A DNA stretch of 64,000 nt from Poriferisodalis sp965214215 (lineage in GTDB: Bacteria; Actinomycetota; Acidimicrobiia; Acidimicrobiales; Poriferisodalaceae), in assembly GCF_965214215.1 (NCBI RefSeq), contig NZ_CBDCBD010000003.1, positions 310,001 through 374,000 on the forward strand. Reading direction: 5' to 3'. Shown here in pieces: positions 34,701 through 42,631 of this stretch (positions are counted from its first letter, which is position 1; the number at the start of each line of letters is the position of its first letter). A program made the position numbers and the translations under genes. The notes beneath the pieces are model-generated. The model did not search any database. It was not told the DNA's origin and worked only from the letters and a program-made list of their open reading frames with translations.

Positions 34701-34964
34701 CATCGGCAATGGCTTCGGGCCGTCCGGAGCGATTGCCCGAATGGCGGCGTATCGCCGTCAAGGCCATCACCGACACCGACACCGGCACCGGCACCGAGAT
34801 GAACACCGTCATCCGCCCGGAGGCTTGGGCAGCTCCTTTCGACGGCTGAACCGCCCCAGCCCCGGCCGGTTCAACTGCCGCGAGAAATCCGCTTGCACCG
34901 AGCCGGACGCCTGCCTACGTTCACCCCCACGGGAATCCGTCCGCAGTCAAACCGAGGGACAGGC

Positions 34965-35612
34965 GTGGCTACCATCGAGACCGTGACCGAACACGACGGC
35001 GGACAGGCCGTCGAGTCCGCGACTGCTCAGCAGGCCGAGCCCCCGCCCATCAGGGCGCAGACCATCGCACCCGAACATCGGCACGGCGTCCATCAGCGTT
35101 CCACGACACTGCTCGCCACGGTTCTCGGCGCCGTCATCACAGCGCTCGTCGGCGGCATGTTCCTGTTCATTGTCTCCGCTCTCGACCGCGTGAGCGAAGA
35201 AGTCAGCAGCCTGCGCAGCGAGATGAGCGAACAAATCAGCAGCCTGCGCAGCGGGATGAGCGAAGAAGTCAGCAGCCTGCGCGGCGAGATCAGCGGCGAA
35301 ACCAGCAGCATCCGCGGCGAAATCAGCGACCTGCGAGGCGAAATCAGCGGCGAAACCAGCAGCATCCGCGGCGAAATCAGCGACCTGCGAGGCGAAATCA
35401 GCAGCCTGCGCAGCGAGATGAACGCCCGCTTCGTCGAGACCGACCGAAAGTTCGACCAGGTCAACCAAAGGTTCGACCAGGTCAACCAAAGGTTCGATCA
35501 GGTCAACAGCGTGCTCATGGACCACACCGACCGTCTGGCACGCATAGAGACGACACTCGATATCAACGGTCGCCCTCTCCCCAGCGAGACCGACGACCCC
35601 ACAGGTCCATAG
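34965..35612 (+). CDS. membrane-anchored coiled-coil protein
   Basis: A 215-aa protein. Residues 1-45 are polar, a single membrane helix follows (about 50-72, TLLATVLGAVITALVGGMFLFIV), then about 100 residues of coiled coil. The coil is made of near-identical 7- and 14-residue units such as SSLRGEISGETSSIRGEIS, then three DQVNQRF units. The GTG at 34965 has GAGGGAC before it. Family not recognised; the shape resembles phage-tail-fibre-like or DUF-type anchored coils. Nothing specific indicates its partner. Confidence 0.65.
   Translation: MATIETVTEHDGGQAVESATAQQAEPPPIRAQTIAPEHRHGVHQRSTTLLATVLGAVITALVGGMFLFIVSALDRVSEEVSSLRSEMSEQISSLRSGMSEEVSSLRGEISGETSSIRGEISDLRGEISGETSSIRGEISDLRGEISSLRSEMNARFVETDRKFDQVNQRFDQVNQRFDQVNSVLMDHTDRLARIETTLDINGRPLPSETDDPTGP
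35205..35508 (+). repeat. in-frame tandem repeats in the coiled-coil gene
   Basis: Units of 21 nt (and multiples of 42 and 63) recur, for example CGAAATCAGCGACCTGCGAG twice at 63-nt spacing, and three consecutive copies of a TTCGACCAGGTCAACCAAAG-type 21-mer at 35450-35510. All copies keep the frame, so repeat number can change coil length without disrupting the gene. Confidence 0.75.
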
Positions 35613-35622
35613 GCCGGCTGCC

Positions 35623-37128
35623 TCAGCGCGTGCTGTCGGCTTCGATGCGGTCGAGCACGTCCAGCAGATGCGGAATGAATGCCTCTGGGTGTTCTTGCAT
35701 GCCGAAGTGGCCGATGCCGTCCATCACGGCGAACGTCGAGCCCGCAATGGCCTCATGGGCCGCCTGCCCGTACTCGGCAAGCCCCGACCAGTCGTGCTCT
35801 CCGTTGAGGATGTGTACCCCGACTTGGCCGGTGTCGATCTCGCCGGCACGCTCTCGCAGGTCGAATTCGACCATGTAGTAGTAGAGATCGCCCCAGAAGG
35901 CCGGCGGCCACGCAGCCGAATAGACATGGGACACCTCCTTGACGAACGGCGTGGGTGCATCGGGGCCGCACAGGCTCTCCATCAGCCGAGCCTTGGCGTT
36001 GCTGGAGACGGCCGGGTGTGAGGCAGCCGCGAATCCTTCCCAGTCGCCGCCGACATGCAGCGCACCTCCCACCGAGATCACCGCGCGGAATGCCTCGGGG
36101 TGACGCAGCGCCAGGTCCAGCGCCAGCAAGCCCCCCACCGAGCAGCCCACGAAGGCCGGTCGGTCCAGATCCAGCGCCGCGCTCAGCGCCAAGGGCACTT
36201 GCCGCAGGAATGCCCCTTCCAGCCGATACTGCTCGTGCCACCACGGCACGCCTTGGGGAGGCAGCGACTTTCCGTGATAAGGCAGGTCGTAGGCGATCAG
36301 GCGGAACCGGTCGGTGATGTCGGTGCATTCGAACAGGTGGCGCCACTGGAGGCTCTGGGCGCCCGCTGTGTGTTGTGCCAGCAGCGGGATGCCGCTGCCT
36401 GCCTCCTCGTAGTAGATCCGGTAGTCGGCGCTGCGCCCCTGCGGATCTACGAGATCCACATGGACAAAGCGGCCCACGGGACTGTCGTGGCGAGCCTGCG
36501 GTGCGCCCAAAGACGACACATGCGCAGCCGACCGGTCACCCGTCGCATCCTTGGCGCCGGCCCCCGACGGCGGATCTCCCCCGTTCGCCGCAGGTGCCAC
36601 GGCGCTCGGCCTTGCACTGTGCGCCCCCGCAGTCTCGTCGGCCTCGCCTGCAGCGCCCGATATCGCCGCACCCGCTAGCTCGCGCAACAGTTCAGCCGCC
36701 CGCTCGAGTGCCGGCAGGTACTGCCACAGCGTCAACTGCTCGGTCTCGCTGTTGTCCAGTACGCCCAGCGCCATCATCGGCACGAGCCGGGCGAGCCGCG
36801 GCTGGGGCACTTCCAGCAGCGGCGCCCACGCTTCGGGTGAACCGGTCACGGTGATGATCCCCGCTCCGGCTGCGGCCGGCAGCTTGGGCACGATCTCGCC
36901 GTCGGTAACGGCAAAGCCCAACCAGGCCTCACCGATGCCAAATCGGATGCCGCCGTTCCAGAATCGGCACGACAACGCCAACTCGGGATCCGCAGCACAC
37001 ACTCGGGCGAAGGCCTCAGGTGTCGGCAGCTCGGCCAGTGCGTGCTGCGTCCCGCCGGACGCCGCGTCCAGCCGATCTCTCTCGTCCCGGCTCGCGCCGT
37101 CGTCGCCTAGAGCCTGCGTGTCGTTCAC
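35623..37128 (-). CDS. alpha/beta hydrolase with an extra N-terminal domain
   Basis: A 501-aa protein. The C-terminal 270 residues are a typical alpha/beta hydrolase: PLLAQHTAGAQSLQWRHLF, AYDLPYHGKS, nucleophile elbow GCSVGGLLALD, a late Asp in LNGEHDWSGL and His in MDGIGHFGMQEHP. The N-terminal 150 residues (VCAADPELALSCRFWNGG, GEAWLGFAVTDGEIV) form a separate, possibly SCP2-like domain of unknown role. A 60-residue Ala/Gly-rich linker joins them. A GGAGAG ribosome-binding site precedes the GTG at 37128. Substrate unknown. Confidence 0.78.
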   Translation of the reverse strand: MNDTQALGDDGASRDERDRLDAASGGTQHALAELPTPEAFARVCAADPELALSCRFWNGGIRFGIGEAWLGFAVTDGEIVPKLPAAAGAGIITVTGSPEAWAPLLEVPQPRLARLVPMMALGVLDNSETEQLTLWQYLPALERAAELLRELAGAAISGAAGEADETAGAHSARPSAVAPAANGGDPPSGAGAKDATGDRSAAHVSSLGAPQARHDSPVGRFVHVDLVDPQGRSADYRIYYEEAGSGIPLLAQHTAGAQSLQWRHLFECTDITDRFRLIAYDLPYHGKSLPPQGVPWWHEQYRLEGAFLRQVPLALSAALDLDRPAFVGCSVGGLLALDLALRHPEAFRAVISVGGALHVGGDWEGFAAASHPAVSSNAKARLMESLCGPDAPTPFVKEVSHVYSAAWPPAFWGDLYYYMVEFDLRERAGEIDTGQVGVHILNGEHDWSGLAEYGQAAHEAIAGSTFAVMDGIGHFGMQEHPEAFIPHLLDVLDRIEADSTR

Positions 37129-37313
37129 CCGTTCTCTCCTTCGCTCGCCGCTGCCTCGACTGACGCTAGGCGTCACGGCGTTGCGCTCGTGCCGGGCGTT
37201 AATCGGTCGATGGGCTCGTCACGCCGGGCGGCTCGGCACCGGAGGCGGATGCAAGACCAGAGGTGGGGGCTACGGCGTTGCGCTGCTCTTGACGGACTGG
37301 TTGTGTAACACAC

Positions 37314-38177
37314 TTGGTTATACTTTTGGTTATCGCAGACCGTCGCGCCGGTAGCACGCCGCCGTTCCTGAACCCGCCGCTCGTCTTGACTGTGCTGGAG
37401 ATTCGGTACCCCGAAATTGCGGGTGGCCTGACCGATGCTGCCGTAGCGGCGATGAAGGAAGCTGTGCGCGACAGCTTGCCGGTCATGGCGCCGCAGATCG
37501 AGCACCAGATCGGTGTGCCCATCAATTCTGCAATGCCTCCGCAGGTGGAGCAGCGCTCGTCGCCGAGGTTCTGTGCCCGTGACCAGGCGACTGCACTGGT
37601 GGTGAGGAGCGACGCGCTGGTCTTGGAGACGACCGTCTACGCGGGGTGGGTTGAGCACTTTCGGCCGCTGGCGAAGCAGGTCACTGAGGCATTGGAGCGC
37701 ATCTGTGCGCCTGACGGCCTGCTGCGGATCGGCCTGCGGTACATCGACGAGATTCGGGTGCCGGATGCCGGCGGCGGGCCCGACGGCTGGGACGGTTACA
37801 TCAACCCGCGCCTGCTGGCAGCGGCCGCCGCCGACTTGAGGCCAGATGGGATGAATCCGACGACCTGGCAGGGCCTCATCCAGTATCAGACAGAGGCTTC
37901 TTGCGCGTTGAATGTGCGCTACGGGCCTCAGGAGGGCTACGCCGTGGACCCGCAGGGACCGACCCGTCGCAAGTCGGTTGCACCCGCCGGGCCGTATTTC
38001 CTGCTCGACTCCGATGCGTTCTGGAGTGGCGACGATGAGATCCCTGAGTTTGCGGCGGACGGCATCCTCGAACTTTGCGATCAGGTGCATCAGGCGGCGA
38101 GCGACTTCTTCAAGATTGCCGTCACCGACAGACTCCGCGCGGAAGTGTTCGATCAGCACACTAAGGACCCGACATGA
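37314..38177 (+). CDS. TIGR04255-like protein
   Basis: A protein of up to 287 aa. The pattern LVLTVLEIRYPEI near the N-terminus, ERICAPDGLLRIGLRYIDEI in the middle and the C-terminal helix LCDQVHQAASDFFKIAVTDRLR match the sporadic TIGR04255 group, whose biochemical role is not known. The start is uncertain: only TTG codons (37314, 37326) lie upstream of the conserved part. The stop overlaps the next gene's ATG (ATGA). An 11-bp palindrome TGTGTAACACA (37302-37312) just upstream may be an operator. Confidence 0.65.
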   Translation: MVILLVIADRRAGSTPPFLNPPLVLTVLEIRYPEIAGGLTDAAVAAMKEAVRDSLPVMAPQIEHQIGVPINSAMPPQVEQRSSPRFCARDQATALVVRSDALVLETTVYAGWVEHFRPLAKQVTEALERICAPDGLLRIGLRYIDEIRVPDAGGGPDGWDGYINPRLLAAAAADLRPDGMNPTTWQGLIQYQTEASCALNVRYGPQEGYAVDPQGPTRRKSVAPAGPYFLLDSDAFWSGDDEIPEFAADGILELCDQVHQAASDFFKIAVTDRLRAEVFDQHTKDPT

Positions 38178-38842
38178 GCGCTATTCGACACATTGATGAC
38201 GCACCCACCGGAGCCTCGGTCGGCCATGCCCCGCCCCGCTTGGAACGGACCAGAACAATTCAGGATGTCGTGGACGACATCGGCTACTTGCGCAACCGCA
38301 GCGAGTCGTTGATCCACGATTCTCGGGAGCTTCACGAGTCCATCGGGCAGTTGCATTCGGACAGCCTCGAGGAGGAACTGCGCTCACTGACGGTGCGTCA
38401 CGCGCGGGAACAGCTGCCGACGCTGCTGGACCGGCTGAGCACACTGGGCTTCTCGTGGCGAGACATCGCCAAGATCGCCGGAGTGTCGGTCCCTGCGGTG
38501 CGCAAGTGGCGGCGAGGCGAGTCAGCCACCGGCGACAACCGTCGGCGCGTCGCCCGAATCGTCGCGCTCTGTGAGATAGCAGCGAAGCGCTTCATCATCG
38601 CTGACGTCGCAGGATGGCTCGAAACACCATTGCACCCTGAGGCGCCGCTCAACGGACTCGACTTGATGGCGTCTGAGCGCTTCGATCTCGTTCTCGCACT
38701 CGCCCACGAGCAGTCTGGTGACCCCGAGCGGGTCTTGGACGAGTTCGAACCCGACTGGCGCGCCCGGTACCGCTCCGATGTGGAGGTGTTCACCGCTCCA
38801 GACGGACTGCCGGGCCTGCGACTCACCGGTCCGGACAGCTAG
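38174..38842 (+). CDS. helix-turn-helix protein coupled to TIGR04255
   Basis: A 222-aa protein. After a coiled N-terminal half (LRNRSESLIHDSRELHESI) comes an HTH at about residues 90-118: LGFSWRDIAKIAGVSVPAV then RKWRRGE. The C-terminal 100 residues (AKRFIIADVAGWLETPL, FDLVLALAHEQSGDPERVL) resemble the MbcA/ParS-Xre-type antitoxin end, from pattern only. It overlaps the TIGR04255 gene by 4 nt. The pair may be a DNA-binding regulator or antitoxin with its effector. Confidence 0.65.
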   Translation: MSAIRHIDDAPTGASVGHAPPRLERTRTIQDVVDDIGYLRNRSESLIHDSRELHESIGQLHSDSLEEELRSLTVRHAREQLPTLLDRLSTLGFSWRDIAKIAGVSVPAVRKWRRGESATGDNRRRVARIVALCEIAAKRFIIADVAGWLETPLHPEAPLNGLDLMASERFDLVLALAHEQSGDPERVLDEFEPDWRARYRSDVEVFTAPDGLPGLRLTGPDS

Positions 38843-38852
38843 GCCGCCTCGC

Positions 38853-39110
38853 TTGTCAGCCGAAGCGCTCGAAGCCCCTGGCTCACCGTCGGAGCTGTAC
38901 CTCGCGTCCTCGCCTGCGGAAGTGGAGCAGGCGCGGCCGTACATGACCGGTGACGTCTTCGATGGGATCACCATTCCCGGGCTATCGCCGGAATCCGAAG
39001 GACTCGGCATCGTGCTGACCCATCCCTGCTCGATGCGTGCGGACGGTGTCCGACCACAACGCCGTTCCGTAGTCCGCCGAGCAATGAGGCACCACCTCGC
39101 ATACGGCTGA
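38853..39110 (+). pseudogene. truncated third gene of the TIGR04255 cassette (HPCSMR protein)
   Basis: From TTG 38853 the frame encodes about 85 residues: a conserved-looking stretch with ASSPAEVEQARPYMTGDVFDG and VLTHPCSMR, followed abruptly by an Arg-rich tail (RPQRRSVVRRAMRHHL) that looks non-native, then stop. The gene probably lost its 3' part by frameshift or deletion shortly after the HPCSMR motif. No known function. It starts 10 nt after the HTH gene, so it belongs to the same unit. Confidence 0.5.
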
Positions 39111-39202
39111 CGCTCCAATGAGCAGGAAGTGTGTGCGGTGGCGACGGGACCGACTGGCGGGTCCCCGTCAGCCCCGTCGAGCACCTGATGCTGATGTCTC
39201 GT

Positions 39203-39973
39203 TCATGGCTGCCGCTTTGAGTCGGTGTTTGGCATGCCTTCGCCGACAGCCTCGCCCGCGCTGGACGGTTCGGCGCCGGGGGCGGGTGCAACACCAGAGG
39301 CGGGGGCAGGGGTGGCGGCGGGGGTGGAGGCAGAGCCAGAGGCTGGGGCGGTGAAACCGGTGACGAGGCGGGCCACGGCGATGGCCACATAGAACACGCC
39401 TGCCATCGCTTCGAGCGTCACGATGACCCGTCCGCCGTCCGCCGACGGCGTCAGATCGCCGAAGCCCAGCGTGGTGAGCGTGACGAAGCTGAAGTACACC
39501 GCGGACTCGGGCGTGAGTGCCTCGCCCGAGTTCAAGAACGGTGCCCCCCCGACACGGTCGATCACCAGGTACAGCGCAGCGAAGGCGTAGCCGATGAGCA
39601 GGTACGCGCACGCAGACGCAGCAATAGACGTGGTGCCGGCGAACGGCCGCGACAGCACTTGGCGGGTCACCACCGCCGCGGCGGCGCCTCCCAGCAACGT
39701 CAACGCGATCGGGCCCACCACGGCATCGGGAGCGCTCACCAACCCGATCTCGACCGCGACTGCCGCAGCCACTGTGGCCAGCAGCACCCATATCCAACGA
39801 GGCCGATGCTCAGAAGACTCGATCAGCGTGCCGACGATCAGCACCAAGCCGATCAGCCCGCCGATGGAACTCAGCACGTCGGCACCGAAGGCGGACAGCA
39901 CCACGACGGCCACGCTGATCGTCAAGATGACGTCGTAGCGCTCTTTGCGAAGCGCGCCCAGCACCGATGTCAT
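39203..39973 (-). CDS. potassium channel-like protein with C-terminal pore
   Basis: A 256-aa protein with four to six helices and one pore loop. The selectivity filter is TLTTLGFGDLTPS, which is GFGD instead of GYGD, a variant seen in some K+ channels. Two helices flank the pore (CAYLLIGYAFAALYLVID and VIVTLEAMAGVFYVAIAVA). The C-terminal 50 residues are low-complexity Ala/Pro/Ser. No RCK domain is present, so gating is unknown. It is convergent with the cassette above and codirectional with the MmpL gene downstream, 116 nt away. Confidence 0.8.
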   Translation of the reverse strand: MTSVLGALRKERYDVILTISVAVVVLSAFGADVLSSIGGLIGLVLIVGTLIESSEHRPRWIWVLLATVAAAVAVEIGLVSAPDAVVGPIALTLLGGAAAAVVTRQVLSRPFAGTTSIAASACAYLLIGYAFAALYLVIDRVGGAPFLNSGEALTPESAVYFSFVTLTTLGFGDLTPSADGGRVIVTLEAMAGVFYVAIAVARLVTGFTAPASGSASTPAATPAPASGVAPAPGAEPSSAGEAVGEGMPNTDSKRQP

Positions 39974-40089
39974 CGCCCGCTGCTCATCAGGTGGTTCTCA
40001 CTGACCCGAAGCCGCAAGCCGACGCCGGTGAGCACAGGCCGCAAGCCCAGGCCGCAAGAACCAGCCCGGCGCCCGATGCCCGCCGCGGC

Positions 40090-42546
40090 TCAGGCCGACT
40101 CCAGCTCGCCCATGTTGTTCTTGCGCCACTGGTGGTAGGCAGCCCACGTCACCAGCATCGGCGGCAGCACCACCACTGCGGCGATCAGCGAGTACGTGAC
40201 CGTAATCGCAGTGAGCAGGCCGAACTGACCCATCGGCGCGATCGGGCTGAATACCAGCACCATGAAGCCAAGCGCCGTGGTGAGCGCCGAGCCGATCAGC
40301 GCCCCGCCGGTGGTGCCCATGGTGATGTTGATGGCCTCGCCGATCGACTTGCCATGGTCGACTTCTTCGATGAATCGATGGGTGACATGAATGGTGTAAT
40401 CGACGCCGATGCCTATCGATAGCGCTGTGATGAGCGCAGTGATCACGTTGTAGCTGTAGCCCAGCAGCACCATGGTGCCCAGCACCCACACCAGCACCAG
40501 CAGGATCGGCAGCACCGACAGCACCGCCAGCATGGGCCGGAATTCGGTGATCCAGAAGAACAGGATCAGCACGATCAGCGCTGCGATGATGGTGAACAGG
40601 ATCGACGACGCCTGGCTCTCGGTGAGGCTGTCGGTGACCTCGAGGGAGGTGATCTCGGTGGCGACCGGGGTGATCTCGGAGTCGTCGCCGAACCACAGGC
40701 CGTCCACGTCGGCGAACAGCTCCCGGGTGCGGTCGGCGTCGCCGGTGAGCGCGTTGAACTGCAAGATGGTGCGATCGTCGGCACCGCCTTCGCCGAACGC
40801 GACCAGCGAGTCGAACTGCGCAGGGTTGTGGTCGCGCATGATGCCCAGCACCCGGTCGATGGTTGCACCGTCCAGCGAGAGCGGGTTCACCTGTCCCAGG
40901 GCCAGCTCGGCCCCGATCTCGGCTTGCAGCTCCGGGGGCAGATTCTGGACGTAGACGCCCAGCGAGTTGGTGATGTCGCTGCTGACCGCAGCCGGTCGCT
41001 GCGACGAGTCCTCGATGGCGTTGGAGAAGTCGAGCAGGTTGCGCAGCGTGCGGTCGTCGGACAGGTCGGCTTCGACCAGCACAGTCACCGGCTCGGTGTT
41101 GCCGCCGAGGTTCTCCGACATGAACAGCGCATCTTCCTTGCTCTGCGTGCCGTCGGGGATGAAGTCGTTGGAGTTGAATTCGGTGCCGAGCTGGGTGGAC
41201 AGCGCCATGAAGATCACCGTCACCACCCCGGTCGCCACCAGGATGACCGCCGGGCGCCGCACCGTGGCGCCGCCGACGGCGCGCACCAGCGTGCCCGCGC
41301 CAGGGATGGCTTGGTCGATCGGTCGCAGCTGCGGCAGGCGTCCCTTGGCTTCGCCGCGGCGGTCCAGAATGGCCCGCACTGCGGGGACGGCGGTGAGGAA
41401 CACCGTCAGTCCGCTGAGGACGCCCACGGCGGCCACCACGCCGAAGTCGCCCAGGCCCGAGATGTCGCCCAGCAGGTTGGTGAGGAAGCTGACGATGGTG
41501 GTGACTCCCGCGAGCCCGAGCGGCAGCATCACTCCGGCGACCGATTTCGCGATGCCGTCGGCCGCGGCGCCGCCCTCGCTGCGCACCTCTCGGTAGCGAG
41601 ACGTGCCCTGGATGCCGTAGTCCACGCACAGGCCGATAAGCATTACCGGCACCATCTGGCCCAGCACGCTGGGCGCGCCGATCACGCCGAGCCCGTTGGG
41701 CCCGAGCAGCCCTTGGAAGCCCAGCGCCCACAAGATGGTCAGGATCAGGCCGCCCATCGACAGCAGCACGTCGGAGACCTGTCGGTAGAACAGCGTCAGC
41801 AGAATCGCGATCACCAGGAACGCAACCCCCATCAGCAGCATCATGGAGGCCTGGCTGGAGTCGTCGGATTCCTGGTCGCTCTTGCCGCCCGACGCCGCTC
41901 GCACAGAGTCGAGCCCGCCCAGCGGCATTGCCTGCACGCTCTCGTCGGCGGCCAGCTGCGCCTCGGCCAGCCCGTCGGGGTCGCCCCCGGCGTTCACGGT
42001 CACGATGCCGATGCCGCCGACCACAGTGCCGTCGCCATCGCGTGCCACTAGCTCGTCCAGGAACCCGGCCAGCTCGGGATCGGCCGCGGTGGCTGCTGCG
42101 ATGACGGCATCGAGATCGTCTTGGGACATCGCCGCCACATCGACGCTGCGAGGGTCGCCGTTGGGCCCAGCCACCATGGCTGCCAGAACGTGGCCCGGCG
42201 AGACCGGCGGGCGGGGGGCGAACAGATAGTTCGACAGATCGGCGTGGGCGGCCACGGTCTCGGTTGCTGCGATCGAATCGGCAGCCCCGGCGGGACTCAG
42301 CACGTCGCCGCGCAGCACTACCTGCACCGCTTCCAACTCGGCCGAGGCAGGGAAGCTCTCGCCGAGTTTGTCGATGGCGGTGACCAGTTCGCTGCCGCTG
42401 GGCAGAAACGCATCTTGCACATCCGCGGTGTCGGCGGTGCGGCTGAAGCCGAACACGGCGACGACGGTGATGACCAGCATCAGCCCAAGGGCCGTCCACG
42501 GCCGATTCCCGACCCAGCGCCCATAGACCCCAAAGAGCTTGCTCAC
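40090..42546 (-). CDS. MmpL/RND-superfamily membrane exporter
   Basis: An 818-aa protein with the two-fold RND layout: helix 1, a large outer loop of about 150 residues, five helices (about 195-370), then the same again. Segments such as LIGLCVDYGIQGTSRYREV and ALSIGIGVDYTIHVTHRFIEE are the GxxxDY proton-relay motifs in helices 4 and 10. Such proteins move lipids, hopanoids or other hydrophobic molecules to the cell surface. The ATG at 42546 opens MSKLFGVYGRWV followed by the first helix. No adaptor or outer-membrane partner is nearby. Confidence 0.85.
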   Translation of the reverse strand: MSKLFGVYGRWVGNRPWTALGLMLVITVVAVFGFSRTADTADVQDAFLPSGSELVTAIDKLGESFPASAELEAVQVVLRGDVLSPAGAADSIAATETVAAHADLSNYLFAPRPPVSPGHVLAAMVAGPNGDPRSVDVAAMSQDDLDAVIAAATAADPELAGFLDELVARDGDGTVVGGIGIVTVNAGGDPDGLAEAQLAADESVQAMPLGGLDSVRAASGGKSDQESDDSSQASMMLLMGVAFLVIAILLTLFYRQVSDVLLSMGGLILTILWALGFQGLLGPNGLGVIGAPSVLGQMVPVMLIGLCVDYGIQGTSRYREVRSEGGAAADGIAKSVAGVMLPLGLAGVTTIVSFLTNLLGDISGLGDFGVVAAVGVLSGLTVFLTAVPAVRAILDRRGEAKGRLPQLRPIDQAIPGAGTLVRAVGGATVRRPAVILVATGVVTVIFMALSTQLGTEFNSNDFIPDGTQSKEDALFMSENLGGNTEPVTVLVEADLSDDRTLRNLLDFSNAIEDSSQRPAAVSSDITNSLGVYVQNLPPELQAEIGAELALGQVNPLSLDGATIDRVLGIMRDHNPAQFDSLVAFGEGGADDRTILQFNALTGDADRTRELFADVDGLWFGDDSEITPVATEITSLEVTDSLTESQASSILFTIIAALIVLILFFWITEFRPMLAVLSVLPILLVLVWVLGTMVLLGYSYNVITALITALSIGIGVDYTIHVTHRFIEEVDHGKSIGEAINITMGTTGGALIGSALTTALGFMVLVFSPIAPMGQFGLLTAITVTYSLIAAVVVLPPMLVTWAAYHQWRKNNMGELESA

Positions 42547-42631
42547 GTTCGGTCTCCCAATTGGTTGTCCGTGTCGATGCGGATGGCCGCGTCAGCAGCG
42601 TCGACCAAAGCCGAAGCCTACAAATGGCGCG

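Noticed and set aside
34700..34964. A 265-nt gap with ACCGACACCGGCACCGGC-like short repeats.
   Set aside because: Only simple GC-rich sequence was found; no gene, hairpin or regulatory site could be supported.
35205..35508. Regular repeats in the coiled-coil gene as a CRISPR candidate.
   Set aside because: Repeats are contiguous, in frame and without spacers.
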